DNA of 51,832 bases from CAYPJE01 sp964410945. GTDB lineage: Bacteria; Fidelibacterota; Marinisomatia; Marinisomatales; TCS56. The position numbers were made by a program, and so were the translations under genes. This document shows positions 18,848 to 27,024 of this stretch, one piece after another. Location of the stretch: assembly GCA_964410945.1 (NCBI GenBank), contig CAYPJE010000019.1, forward strand, positions 1 to 51,832, read 5' to 3'. Under the pieces are notes generated by a model. It was given only the letters and a program-made list of their open reading frames with translations. It searched no databases and was not told the origin of the DNA. Each line of letters starts with the position of its first letter. The first letter of the stretch is position 1.

Positions 18848-19471
18848 TTGGGTCAGAAAACACATCCAGTTGGATTTAGACTGTCAATCAATAAGAATTG
18901 GCGTTCCAATTGGTATTCCGGAAAAAATTTCGCCGGTGAGTTAGCGGAAGATGTCAAAATACGTAAGTATATTGATCATCGTTTACCAAATGCTGGCGTT
19001 TCTAAGGTTGAAATCAACCGGACATCCAAGGTGGTGACAGTAACCATTCACACGGCTCGTCCCGGTATTGTGATTGGTAAAGGCGGAGAAAATGTTACTC
19101 GCCTGAAAGCTGAAGTCAATCAGCTTTCCGAGAAAAATGTCCAAATTAATATTTCTGAAGTTAAGCGTCCTGAGCTGGATGCCGTTCTGGTAGGTGCCAG
19201 TATCGCCAATCAGTTGATCAGGAAAATTTCATACCGTCGCGTGGTCAATAAGACTATCCAGTCGACCATGCGTATGGGGGCCCAGGGCATTCGTATCAAT
19301 GTGGCTGGCCGTCTGGGTGGAGCTGAAATTGCCCGCAGTGAAAAATTTCACGAAGGCCGGGTTCCGCTGCACACACTCCGCGCCGACATCGATTATGCCT
19401 TGACGGAAGCTCAAACCACTTACGGAGTTATCGGAATCAAGGTATGGATTTGTAACGGTGAGATTCGATAG
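18848..19471 (+). CDS. rpsC: Small ribosomal subunit protein uS3
   Basis: A 207-residue S3 starting with TTG; AGGAGG lies five bases upstream. The N-terminus is MGQKTHPVGFRL. A type II KH domain (about 38-106) contains IVIGKGGENVTRLK. The C-terminal domain, with QGIRINVAGRLGGAEIARSE, forms the mRNA entry channel helicase site with S4 and S5. Confidence 0.98.
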   Translation: MGQKTHPVGFRLSINKNWRSNWYSGKNFAGELAEDVKIRKYIDHRLPNAGVSKVEINRTSKVVTVTIHTARPGIVIGKGGENVTRLKAEVNQLSEKNVQINISEVKRPELDAVLVGASIANQLIRKISYRRVVNKTIQSTMRMGAQGIRINVAGRLGGAEIARSEKFHEGRVPLHTLRADIDYALTEAQTTYGVIGIKVWICNGEIR

Positions 19472-19480
19472 GCAAGTATT

Positions 19481-19894
19481 ATGTTAGAACCGAGAAAAGT
19501 AAAATTTCGACGCCATCACCGCGGAGACCGCAAAGGGATGGCAATGCGTGGCAATCACGTGGCATTCGGAAGTTACGGAATGAAAGCAATGGAGCCGGGA
19601 TGGATTACCAGTCGGCAGATAGAAGCCTCACGTATCACGATTGCTCGTGTGGTTAGAAAAGTTGGTAAAATGTGGATCCGGATTTTCCCGGATAAGCCGA
19701 TTACTAAAAAACCGGCCGAAACCAGGATGGGTAAGGGTAAAGGTACTCCGGAATATTGGGTAGCCGTTGTAAAACCAGGCCGGATTTTATTTGAAATCGA
19801 AGGTGTGACTGAAGAAATGGCTCAAAAAGCATTTATTAATGCCAGTCACAAACTGCCGATTAAAACAAAATTAGTACATCGGAGAGAGGTATAG
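19481..19894 (+). CDS. rplP: Large ribosomal subunit protein uL16
   Basis: A 137-residue L16 opening MLEPRKVKFRRHHRG. It has ITSRQIEASRITIAR and KPAETRMGKGKGTPEYW, the arginine/glycine-rich loop near the A-site tRNA elbow. L16 joins late in 50S assembly. It sits between rpsC and rpmC, as in nearly all bacteria. Confidence 0.98.
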   Translation: MLEPRKVKFRRHHRGDRKGMAMRGNHVAFGSYGMKAMEPGWITSRQIEASRITIARVVRKVGKMWIRIFPDKPITKKPAETRMGKGKGTPEYWVAVVKPGRILFEIEGVTEEMAQKAFINASHKLPIKTKLVHRREV

Positions 19895-19899
19895 GCGAC

Positions 19900-20118
19900 A
19901 TGAAGACGACGCAGTTAAATGAACTCAGTGTCGCTGAGCTGGAAGTGAAACTGGCCGATAACATCGAGGCCCTCCAGAACCTTCAGTTCCAGAAAGCTCT
20001 GCAACAATTAGAGCACCCGCTGCAGATCAGACATTTGAGGCGGGAAATAGCTCAGATAAAGACCGTGCTTAGTGAATATGAAAAAGGTATTCGCAAGCCC
20101 AAGGAAGAGGATAAGTAG
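19900..20118 (+). CDS. rpmC: Large ribosomal subunit protein uL29
   Basis: A 72-residue two-helix protein with LNELSVAELEVKLADNIEAL and ALQQLEHPLQIRHLRREIAQIKTVL. The HPLQIRHLRREIAQIKT stretch is the L29 signature. It sits beside L23 at the tunnel exit. The C-terminal coding bases AGGAAGAGGATAAG also supply the ribosome binding site for rpsQ. Confidence 0.96.
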   Translation: MKTTQLNELSVAELEVKLADNIEALQNLQFQKALQQLEHPLQIRHLRREIAQIKTVLSEYEKGIRKPKEEDK

Positions 20119-20119
20119 A

Positions 20120-20395
20120 ATGTCCGAAACAGTGCGTAGACAAGCCCTGGTCGGGGAAGTAGTTAGCTGTAAGATGGAAAAAACAGTGGCGGTTAAAGTC
20201 ACCCGCCGTGTCTTACATCCGGTCTATAAAAAATATATAAACCGCTATAAAAAATATTTAGCACACGTTGGTAATGTCGTTCCCAAGGAAGGCGATATCG
20301 TTAAAATATTATCGAGCCGTCCGATCAGCAAACGCAAAACCTGGCGGGTGAGTGAAATTGTTCGTGAATCGGTAAAACTGGAAGCAGAATCGTGA
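20120..20395 (+). CDS. rpsQ: Small ribosomal subunit protein uS17
   Basis: A 91-residue S17. I start it at the ATG one base after the rpmC stop; the reading frame is open further upstream inside rpmC, but that gives a non-homologous extension. The core holds GEVVSCKMEKTVAVKVTRR and the family motif GDIVKILSSRPISKRKTWRV. S17 is a primary 16S rRNA binder with an OB fold. It overlaps rplN by four bases. Confidence 0.97.
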   Translation: MSETVRRQALVGEVVSCKMEKTVAVKVTRRVLHPVYKKYINRYKKYLAHVGNVVPKEGDIVKILSSRPISKRKTWRVSEIVRESVKLEAES

Positions 20396-20760
20396 TTCAG
20401 CAAGAGACAAGATTAAAAGTAGCCGATAACACCGGTGCCAAAGAAGTACTGTGCTTCAAGGTACTGGGTGGTTCAGGTCGCCGTTATGCCTCAGTTGGCG
20501 ATCTGGTGGTTGTTACTGTAAAAAATGCCCTCCCCGGTGGGATGGTGAAAAAAGGTGATATCAGCCGGGCAGTCGTTGTTCGGACCCGTAAGGAAGTCCG
20601 GCGCGCCGATGGCACTTATATCAGGTTTGATGATAATGCGGCCGTATTATTGAATAATGCCGGCGAGCCCCGCGGTACCCGTATTTTTGGTCCGGTTGCC
20701 CGTGAGCTTCGTGAAGGCGGTTACATGAAAATCATCTCAATGGCACCGGAGGTACTGTAA
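20392..20760 (+). CDS. rplN: Large ribosomal subunit protein uL14
   Basis: A 122-residue L14 starting with GTG within the last codons of rpsQ. The signatures MIQQETRLKVADNTGAKE and RFDDNAAVLLNNAGEPRGTR are present. L14 lies at the subunit interface and binds the silencing factor RsfS in other bacteria. The four-base overlap suggests translational coupling to rpsQ. Confidence 0.98.
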   Translation: MIQQETRLKVADNTGAKEVLCFKVLGGSGRRYASVGDLVVVTVKNALPGGMVKKGDISRAVVVRTRKEVRRADGTYIRFDDNAAVLLNNAGEPRGTRIFGPVARELREGGYMKIISMAPEVL

Positions 20761-20761
20761 G

Positions 20762-21070
20762 ATGAATGTGAAAAAAGGTATGACCGTCCGCGTAATTACT
20801 GGTAATGACCGTGGAAAACAGGGGAAAGTCCTGCGTGTATTTCCCGGTCAGAATCGTATTATCATTGAAGGCGTAAATTTTGTTAAGCGCGCCACGCGCC
20901 CCACTCAGACCAATCCCAGTGGTGGATTCGTTGAGAAAGAAGCACCGATTAATGCCTCCAATGTTATGGTGGTTGTTGGTGGTCAGACTTCAAGAATCGG
21001 ATATAAGAAGCTTGAAGATGGAACTAAAGTAAGAATTGCAACAAAAACTGGTGAAGAAATAGAGTCATAA
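20762..21070 (+). CDS. rplX: Large ribosomal subunit protein uL24
   Basis: A 102-residue L24 with the KOW motif GMTVRVITGNDRGKQGKVLR near the N-terminus and VNFVKRATRPTQTNPSGGF in the middle. It initiates 50S assembly. It starts one base after rplN and is followed two bases later by the extended L5 gene. Confidence 0.97.
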   Translation: MNVKKGMTVRVITGNDRGKQGKVLRVFPGQNRIIIEGVNFVKRATRPTQTNPSGGFVEKEAPINASNVMVVVGGQTSRIGYKKLEDGTKVRIATKTGEEIES

Positions 21071-21072
21071 TA

Positions 21073-21906
21073 ATGGCTGAAGAAAAGAAAACTACAAAGC
21101 AGACGGAAGCTGCGGCAAAGCCAGAGAAAAAAGCTCCGGCTGCTAAGGCAAGTCCCAAAGAAACTACCAAGGCGCCGGCCAAGAAGGCTCCCGTTAAAAA
21201 GGCTTCCGCTAAGAAGGCTCCTGCCAAGAAGGCACCGGCAAAAAAGGCTGCCGCTGAAAAGGCCGGCTCTGATAAAGCACCGGCAAAGAAGGCTCCCGCC
21301 AAGAAAAAGGCCGCCCCTAAAAAGGATGCCTATGTTCCTAACCTTAAAAAGTTTTATCTCGATAAGGTGGTTGGCGAACTGACGGAACGTTTTCAATATA
21401 AGAACCGAATGCAGGTTCCGCGTCTGAATCTGATTTCAATCAACATGGGTATTGGTGATGCCAAGAACAATCCCAAGGCCCTGGAATCAGCCGTAGCGGA
21501 GATCGAGGCTATCAGCGGACAGAAAGCGGTTGTGACTAAATCGCGTAAGGATATTTCCAATTTCAAGGTACGTAAGGGATTCCCGGTAGGATGTAAAGTG
21601 ACCTTACGTTCCAATCGGATGTATGAATTTCTGGAACGTCTGATTTCGATCGCTTTACCTCGTACCCGTGACTTTAACGGCCTATCATTCAAGTCGTTTG
21701 ATAAACGCGGTAATTATTCCTTTGGTATCAAAGAACAGATCGTTTTTACAGAAATCGATTATGATAAGATTGACAGTATTCGTGGTATGGATATTACAAT
21801 ATCAACTTCCGCTAATACTGATGACGAAGCTTATTGGTTATTGAAATCATTTGGATTCCCGTTACGGGTAAAACCAGTGAAGACAGAAGATGTTGAGGCT
21901 GCATAA
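21073..21906 (+). CDS. rplE: Large ribosomal subunit protein uL5 with a Lys/Ala/Pro-rich N-terminal extension
   Basis: A 277-residue protein. The ordinary L5 starts near residue 87 (YVPNLKKFYLDKVVGEL) and runs to the end, with KNRMQVPRL, GQKAVVTKSRKDISNFKVR and GLSFKSFDKRGNYSFGI. Residues 1-86 are an added basic segment of repeated APAKKA-type units, like the tails of histone H1-like proteins. No start codon near residue 87 allows a separate L5, so both parts are made as one chain. The usual L5 has about 180 residues. The extension is probably disordered and may bind rRNA or DNA; that is inference. Confidence 0.95.
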   Translation: MAEEKKTTKQTEAAAKPEKKAPAAKASPKETTKAPAKKAPVKKASAKKAPAKKAPAKKAAAEKAGSDKAPAKKAPAKKKAAPKKDAYVPNLKKFYLDKVVGELTERFQYKNRMQVPRLNLISINMGIGDAKNNPKALESAVAEIEAISGQKAVVTKSRKDISNFKVRKGFPVGCKVTLRSNRMYEFLERLISIALPRTRDFNGLSFKSFDKRGNYSFGIKEQIVFTEIDYDKIDSIRGMDITISTSANTDDEAYWLLKSFGFPLRVKPVKTEDVEAA

Positions 21907-22091
21907 TGGCAAAAAAATCATTAATTGTTAAATCAAACCGCCCACCGAAATTTAAGGCTCGGCAGTATAATCGCTGTTTTAACTGTGGCCGGCCTGATGG
22001 TTATATGAGAAGGTTTGGATTATGTCGAATTTGTTTCCGGGAAATGGCCTTGAAAGGCGAGATCCCTGGCGTAACCAAGGCAAGTTGGTAA
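21906..22091 (+). CDS. rpsN: Small ribosomal subunit protein uS14, zinc-binding short form
   Basis: A 61-residue S14 of the zinc type (also called rpsZ), with ligands C24, C27, C40 and C43 and the ending EIPGVTKASW. The short zinc form replaces the 90-100 residue cysteine-free form used under zinc limitation in many species. Its ATG shares one base with the rplE stop. Confidence 0.97.
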   Translation: MAKKSLIVKSNRPPKFKARQYNRCFNCGRPDGYMRRFGLCRICFREMALKGEIPGVTKASW

Positions 22092-22103
22092 GGAGAATCA
22101 CGC

Positions 22104-22502
22104 ATGTCGATGACAGATCCCATCGCGGATTTATTAACACGGATTAGGAATGGATTAGCCGCCAGCAAACGCTGGGTTGACATACCTGCATCAAATACCA
22201 AAAAACGGATTGTATTCATTCTTAAGGAAGAACATTACATTGAAGATTTTATCTTTATTGCCGATGGAAATAATGAGACGATCCGTATATTTCTTAAATA
22301 CGATTATAATAATAAACCGGTTATTGCCGGCATCGAACGGGTAAGTAAACCAAGCCGTAGGGTTTATGTAGCCAAAAATAATTTACCCCGTGTACTGGAT
22401 GGTCTGGGAATTGCGATTTTATCGACTTCCCGCGGGGTCATTTCCAATAAAACCGCCAAGAAACTGAACATCGGCGGTGAAGTACTCTGCAACGTGTGGT
22501 AA
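22104..22502 (+). CDS. rpsH: Small ribosomal subunit protein uS8
   Basis: A 132-residue S8 with MTDPIADLLTRIRNG at the N-terminus and ISTSRGVISNKTAKK-like C-terminal residues binding 16S helix 21. Of two candidate starts, the ATG at 22104 is best placed behind AGGAG (22091-22095); the ATG at 22110 is also plausible and gives two residues less. In E. coli S8 represses the spc operon; no matching site was recognised. Confidence 0.97.
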   Translation: MSMTDPIADLLTRIRNGLAASKRWVDIPASNTKKRIVFILKEEHYIEDFIFIADGNNETIRIFLKYDYNNKPVIAGIERVSKPSRRVYVAKNNLPRVLDGLGIAILSTSRGVISNKTAKKLNIGGEVLCNVW

Positions 22503-22506
22503 GGAT

Positions 22507-23049
22507 ATGTCACGAATAGGAAGAAAAGAAATTGTTGTTCCCGCCGGCGTTACCGTTACTCTGAACGGTGAGAAGGCGGCGGTCAAGGGACCAAAGGGCA
22601 ATCTGGAAGTGGGAATCCATCCTGAAATGACAGTCAAACAGGATGGTGATAAACTGACCGTTGAGCGCCCCTCCGACAGCCGGAAGCACCGTTCATTGCA
22701 CGGTACCACCAGGATGCTGATTGCAAATGCCATTACTGGTGTTTCCGAAGGTTATGTGAGAGAATTAAGAATTGTTGGTATCGGTTACCAGGCACAGATG
22801 AAGGGTGACCTCCTGCTTCTGCAGCTCGGTTATTCCCATGATATCTATTTTGAACCGCCCAAGGGAATCGACATCGAAGCAAAACGTACGGAAATCAAAA
22901 TTACCGGAATTGATAAGCAACTGGTTGGCGAAGTAGCAGCCAAGATCCGCTCATTGCGTAAACCAGAGCCTTATAAAGGTAAAGGCGTCCGCTATCTCAA
23001 CGAATATGTACGCAGCAAACAGGGTAAGACTGTTGGTGGAGGCAGCTAA
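22507..23049 (+). CDS. rplF: Large ribosomal subunit protein uL6
   Basis: A 180-residue L6. I start it at ATG 22507 (MSRIGRKEIVVPAG), four bases after rpsH; the longer in-frame opening inside rpsH adds non-homologous residues. Two L6 repeats are visible, and the C-terminal signature PEPYKGKGVRYLNEYVRSKQ is intact. It lies near the factor-binding site of the 50S subunit. Confidence 0.97.
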   Translation: MSRIGRKEIVVPAGVTVTLNGEKAAVKGPKGNLEVGIHPEMTVKQDGDKLTVERPSDSRKHRSLHGTTRMLIANAITGVSEGYVRELRIVGIGYQAQMKGDLLLLQLGYSHDIYFEPPKGIDIEAKRTEIKITGIDKQLVGEVAAKIRSLRKPEPYKGKGVRYLNEYVRSKQGKTVGGGS

Positions 23050-23420
23050 TGAGTACCTTTAGTAAAACCAAACTAAGATTTGAACGACGCCGTAACCGGA
23101 GCAAACGGCGCAGCAACAGTGATTTGTCGACACCGCGTTTAGTGGTATTTCGCAGCTCCCGGCATATTTATGGCCAGATCGTTGATGATCTGAAATCAAC
23201 AACTTTGGTCTCATGTTCGACAGTTGATAAAGATCTCCAGGATCAGATAAAGACTGCGAAAACAAAAATTGAACAGAGCGAACTGGTTGGTAAAGAACTG
23301 GCAGCCAGGGCGTTGAAGAAGAAAATTAATAATATCGTATTTGACCGCAACGGGTTCATTTATCATGGCAGAATCAAAGCATTTGCCGATGGTGCCCGTT
23401 CTGGTGGTCTGAAATTCTAA
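23049..23420 (+). CDS. rplR: Large ribosomal subunit protein uL18
   Basis: A 123-residue L18 with a basic N-terminus (RRRNRSKRRSN) and the core RLVVFRSSRHIYGQIVDD. The C-terminal signature NIVFDRNGFIYHGRIKAFAD is present. It binds 5S rRNA together with L5 (21073-21906). The ATG overlaps the rplF stop by one base. Confidence 0.97.
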   Translation: MSTFSKTKLRFERRRNRSKRRSNSDLSTPRLVVFRSSRHIYGQIVDDLKSTTLVSCSTVDKDLQDQIKTAKTKIEQSELVGKELAARALKKKINNIVFDRNGFIYHGRIKAFADGARSGGLKF

Positions 23421-23437
23421 TTTCGAGGAGCTCAGTC

Positions 23438-23941
23438 TTGGCGATTATTAATCCAGCTGAATTAGACCTTAAGGAACAGACAGTCGTTAAGGTGCGACGG
23501 GTCGCTAAAGTTAATGCCCGTGGCAAACGGTTTCGTTTTTCGGCTCTGGCCGTAATCGGAGATGGCAAAGGCCATGTCGGTGCCGGTCTGGGAAAAGCCG
23601 GTGAAGTAATATCGGCGATTTCCAAAGCGAATGAAAAAGCCAAACAGTCCATTTTCAAGGTTCCGATTGTCAATGGAACCATCCCACATAAAATCGTGGG
23701 TGAATATGGATCCAGCAAAGTATTGCTGAAACCAGCCAGTCCCGGTACGGGAATCATTGCCGGTAGTCCGGTGCGTGCCGTCATGGAACAGGTCGGTATC
23801 AACGATATCTTGACAAAATGTCTGGGTTCGAATAATTCTATGAACGTCGTGAAAGCTACGATGAATGCCCTGGAAAATCTTCAGGATGCGGTAACTGTGG
23901 CCAACCGTCGTGGAATCACAATTTCAGAGATTTTCAATTAA
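23438..23941 (+). CDS. rpsE: Small ribosomal subunit protein uS5
   Basis: A 167-residue S5 starting with TTG; GAGGAG lies seven bases upstream. The dsRNA-binding-like N-terminal domain has VRRVAKVNARGKRFRFSALA and VGAGLGKAGEV. The C-terminal domain contains GTGIIAGSPVRAVMEQVGI. With S3 and S4 it surrounds the mRNA entry pore. Confidence 0.97.
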   Translation: MAIINPAELDLKEQTVVKVRRVAKVNARGKRFRFSALAVIGDGKGHVGAGLGKAGEVISAISKANEKAKQSIFKVPIVNGTIPHKIVGEYGSSKVLLKPASPGTGIIAGSPVRAVMEQVGINDILTKCLGSNNSMNVVKATMNALENLQDAVTVANRRGITISEIFN

Positions 23942-23943
23942 TC

Positions 23944-24141
23944 ATGGCAAAAGCAAAACAGAAAAAATTACGGATTACACAAATCCGCAGCCGGATCGGT
24001 TATAAGCAAAAAGCTAAATTAACCCTGGATGCTCTGGGTTTGCATCGCATGCACCAGACCGTCGAACAGAATGATACGCCTGCTATCCGCGGGATGATCA
24101 AGGTTGTGGATTATCTTGTGAAAGTTGAGGAAGTGGCATGA
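23944..24141 (+). CDS. rpmD: Large ribosomal subunit protein uL30
   Basis: A 65-residue L30 with KLRITQIRSRIGYKQKAKL and the signature LGLHRMHQTVEQNDTPAIRG, ending in a short helix. Several bacterial groups lack L30; here it is retained between rpsE and rplO. Its stop overlaps the rplO start (ATGA). Confidence 0.96.
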   Translation: MAKAKQKKLRITQIRSRIGYKQKAKLTLDALGLHRMHQTVEQNDTPAIRGMIKVVDYLVKVEEVA

Positions 24142-24578
24142 AGTTGGGCGAATTGAAACCAGCCGAGGGAGCTACCAAGAAAACCAAACGTTTGGGACGT
24201 GGGCCTGGATCCGGGACTGGAAAAACAGCCGGTCGGGGTCATAAAGGGGCCGGTAGCCGGAGTGGTAATAAAAAACGGGCCTGGTTTGAAGGCGGACAGA
24301 TGCCCTTAAACCGTCGTTTACCAAAACGTGGTTTTTCCAACTATCCATTTCGCAAAGAGGTGCAGATTGTCAATCTGGAAGCTATCGAGAGCCTGGGGCT
24401 CGGCGATGTTGACATGGATGTTTTGCACGAGAGGGGTTTGATTAAAGAAACCACTACGACAGTGAAAATTCTGGCTAATGGTGAATTGACTAAAGCAGTC
24501 AATATTTCAGCCACTACTTTCAGTAAAGCTGCAGTGGAAAAAATTGAAAAAGCGGGAGGCACAGCTACGTTCCTGTGA
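24138..24578 (+). CDS. rplO: Large ribosomal subunit protein uL15
   Basis: A 146-residue L15. The glycine/basic N-terminal extension, with KKTKRLGRGPGSGTGKTAGRG, threads through 23S rRNA, and RAWFEGGQMPLNRRLPKRGF follows. The C-terminal domain is globular. It overlaps rpmD by four bases at its start and secY by four bases at its end, suggesting tight translational coupling. Confidence 0.97.
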   Translation: MKLGELKPAEGATKKTKRLGRGPGSGTGKTAGRGHKGAGSRSGNKKRAWFEGGQMPLNRRLPKRGFSNYPFRKEVQIVNLEAIESLGLGDVDMDVLHERGLIKETTTTVKILANGELTKAVNISATTFSKAAVEKIEKAGGTATFL

Positions 24579-25912
24579 TTGATAAATTTCGAAATATCTT
24601 CAATATTCCTGAATTACGTAAACGGATTCTTTTTACGCTAGGCATTTTGCTGGTAGTTCGTGCCGGTGCCCATATTCCGATTCCCGGAATCGATGGGGAA
24701 GCACTCGGGGCAGCGATTCAGAACTTCCAGAATACCCTGTTCGGTCTGTATGACATGTTTGCAGGGGGTGCCTTTCAGAAAGCAACCCTGTTTGCCCTGG
24801 GCATCATGCCCTATATTTCAGCTTCAATTATTATACAGTTGATGAGTTCGGTGGTACCGTACTTCCAGCGCCTGGATAAAGAAGGTGAAGAGGGCCGTAA
24901 AAAGAAGACCCAGCTGACGCGCTATGGGACTGTACTGATTGCTACCCTTCAGTCTTATGGTGTTACTCTGTTCTTAGAATCATTAACAGCTACAGTGAAT
25001 GGTGCTACCGTCGCGGTGGTTCCTTTCCCCGGGATCGGATTCAAATTCATCGCCATGGTCACCATGGTAACCGGTGTTATCCTGCTGATGTGGCTGGGTG
25101 AAAGAATTACTGAACGCGGCATTGGTAATGGTATTTCGCTGATCATTATGATTGGTATCATTGCCCGCCTGCCAAATGTGGTAGTAAGTGAAATTTCGAT
25201 GATCAAGGAAGGCGTGCATGGTATCCTGCAGGATGTAATCCTGGCGGCGATCATGTTCATAATTATTGCCTTCGTTGTTTTACTGACCCAGGGTACCAGG
25301 AGAATTCCGGTTCAATACGCAAAACGCGTTGTGGGCCGTAAAATTTACGGTGGACAATCCACCCATATTCCGCTACGGGTCAATACCGCCGGTGTTATGC
25401 CAATCATTTTTGCCAGCTCCATCATGATGATTCCCTCAACTATTGCGACTTTCTTTTCCGAGAGTGAATTCATGCAGGGTATGCTGAACCTGTTTTCTTA
25501 TACCCATTGGTTCTACTGGCTGATATTTGGTTCAATGATTGTATTCTTTACCTATTTTTATACCGCAATAGCATTTGACCCGGTACAGGTTGCCAATCAG
25601 ATGAAACAGCATGGCGGATTTATACCAGGTATTCGTCCCGGTAAAAGGACTTCCGAGTATATCGACAATATTTTGACCAGAGTGACTCTGCCGGGTTCTT
25701 TCTTCCTGGCCTTTATCGCTATCTTTCCCTATATCCTGATGAATATCATGGATATTGGTTATGACCTGGCTTCCTTTTTCGGTGGTACCAGCCTGCTGAT
25801 TATCGTCGGGGTTGCCTTGGATACTTTACAACAGGTCGAATCGCATCTGATGATGCGCCATTACGACGGTTTCCTGACCAAAGGTAAAATTCGCGGTCGG
25901 AGAAGAATGTAA
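24575..25912 (+). CDS. secY: Preprotein translocase subunit SecY
   Basis: A 445-residue channel protein starting with GTG inside the rplO stop. Ten hydrophobic segments can be counted. The plug/TM2 region includes GLYDMFAGGAF and MPYISASIIIQL, and the cytosolic loop before TM9 has RTSEYIDNILTRVTLPGS, which contacts ribosome and SecA. SecE is encoded at 382-564; SecG is not in the window. The gene order secY-map, without adk, differs from many bacteria. Confidence 0.98.
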   Translation: MIDKFRNIFNIPELRKRILFTLGILLVVRAGAHIPIPGIDGEALGAAIQNFQNTLFGLYDMFAGGAFQKATLFALGIMPYISASIIIQLMSSVVPYFQRLDKEGEEGRKKKTQLTRYGTVLIATLQSYGVTLFLESLTATVNGATVAVVPFPGIGFKFIAMVTMVTGVILLMWLGERITERGIGNGISLIIMIGIIARLPNVVVSEISMIKEGVHGILQDVILAAIMFIIIAFVVLLTQGTRRIPVQYAKRVVGRKIYGGQSTHIPLRVNTAGVMPIIFASSIMMIPSTIATFFSESEFMQGMLNLFSYTHWFYWLIFGSMIVFFTYFYTAIAFDPVQVANQMKQHGGFIPGIRPGKRTSEYIDNILTRVTLPGSFFLAFIAIFPYILMNIMDIGYDLASFFGGTSLLIIVGVALDTLQQVESHLMMRHYDGFLTKGKIRGRRRM

Positions 25913-25913
25913 A

Positions 25914-26666
25914 ATGATTCGCATCCGTACCAAACGGGAAATTGAATTAATCCGGGTCAGCGCCCAGATCGTGGCTGATACACTGGCATTGCTTGATGGC
26001 ATAATTAAGCCAGGCGTTACTACCGGTGAACTCGATCGCCGTGCTGAGGATTATATCCGTTCCCAGGGTGGTCGGCCGGTTTTCAAAGGGTATATGGGTT
26101 TCCCTTCAACGCTGTGTATCTCAATTAACGATGTGGTCGTGCATGGCATCCCCAGTGATGCTGTTTTGGAGGAAGGCCAGATCGTCGGGATTGACTGTGG
26201 CGTTGAAAAGGACGGTTATATCGGTGATTCTGCCCGGACTTTCGCAGTAGGTAAAATTTCCGATGAAAACAAAAATTTGATGCGGATTACCAATGAGGCG
26301 TTGATGCTGGGAATTGAACAGGCTCGCCCCGGTAATTATGTATCGGATATCGGCCACGCGATCCAGAAACACGTTGAAATGCATGGTTATTCAGTCGTTC
26401 GTGAATTGGTTGGTCATGGAGTCGGGACCGAATTGCATGAAGAACCACAGATTCCGAATTTCGGTTTACCGAAGCAGGGACAACCGCTGAAGAGTGGTAT
26501 GTGCCTGGCAATCGAACCGATGATTAATATGGGTGTCAAGGAAGTATTTACGGAAAAAGATGGTTGGACCGTACGTACTATGGATGGTAAAAATTCAGCC
26601 CATTTTGAACATACGATTGCGATCATGGATGAAGGCGCAAAAATATTAAGTCAGGTGGGGATTTAA
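25914..26666 (+). CDS. map: Methionine aminopeptidase, type I
   Basis: A 250-residue MetAP removing the initiator methionine. Metal-ligand regions are visible: GIDCGVEKDGYIGDSARTF (two Asp), GHGVGTELHEEPQIPNFG (His), CLAIEPMIN (Glu) and HFEHTIAI (Glu). There is no N-terminal zinc-finger extension, so it is the short type Ia. It lies one base after secY and abuts infA. Confidence 0.97.
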   Translation: MIRIRTKREIELIRVSAQIVADTLALLDGIIKPGVTTGELDRRAEDYIRSQGGRPVFKGYMGFPSTLCISINDVVVHGIPSDAVLEEGQIVGIDCGVEKDGYIGDSARTFAVGKISDENKNLMRITNEALMLGIEQARPGNYVSDIGHAIQKHVEMHGYSVVRELVGHGVGTELHEEPQIPNFGLPKQGQPLKSGMCLAIEPMINMGVKEVFTEKDGWTVRTMDGKNSAHFEHTIAIMDEGAKILSQVGI

Positions 26667-26894
26667 ATGGCTAAAGAAAAGCCCATAACAGTCGATGGTA
26701 TAATCAAGGAAACATTGCCTAATGCAATGTTCCGCGTTGAAATTGATATAGGTGGCAAGAAGCACGAAATACTGGCCCATGTCAGTGGTAAAATGCGCAT
26801 GCATTTCATCAAGATATTGCCAGGTGATGTAGTTACTTTAGAAATATCGCCCTACGACCTTAGTCGTGGCAGGATAATCTATCGTCAGAAGTAG
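26667..26894 (+). CDS. infA: Translation initiation factor IF-1
   Basis: A 75-residue S1-type OB-fold protein with KEKPITVDGIIKETLPNAMF, then HVSGKMRMHFIKILPGDVV, and a YDLSRGRIIYR ending. It blocks the A site during initiation. The start codon directly follows the map stop with no spacer. The length matches the usual 70-75 residues. Confidence 0.97.
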   Translation: MAKEKPITVDGIIKETLPNAMFRVEIDIGGKKHEILAHVSGKMRMHFIKILPGDVVTLEISPYDLSRGRIIYRQK

Positions 26895-26901
26895 AGGAAA
26901 A

Positions 26902-27015
26902 ATGAAAGTTCGTCCATCAGTTAAGAAGATTTGTTCGAAGTGTAAAATAATTAAACGGCACGGTAAAGTGCTGGTAATTTGTCCCAACCCCAAACATAAA
27001 CAACGACAGGGATAG
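26902..27015 (+). CDS. rpmJ: Large ribosomal subunit protein bL36
   Basis: A 37-residue protein, MKVRPSVKKICSKC onwards, with zinc ligands C11, C14, C27 and H32 and the ending NPKHKQRQG. This is the standard zinc-binding L36 encoded between infA and rpsM. GAGGAAA precedes the ATG. Confidence 0.97.
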   Translation: MKVRPSVKKICSKCKIIKRHGKVLVICPNPKHKQRQG

Positions 27016-27024
27016 GAGTATAGA

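Noticed and set aside
20072..20119. Longer N-terminus for rpsQ inside rpmC
   Set aside because: The extra residues do not belong to S17; the ATG at 20120 gives the usual length and follows a good binding site.
21024..21396. Cys/Phe/Leu-rich open frames on the - strand opposite the start of rplE
   Set aside because: They are the antisense reading of the repetitive Lys/Ala codons in the L5 extension; no start site or homology supports them.
22477..22506. Longer N-terminus for rplF inside rpsH
   Set aside because: L6 proteins start at MSRIGRK-like sequence; the upstream part is simply open frame.
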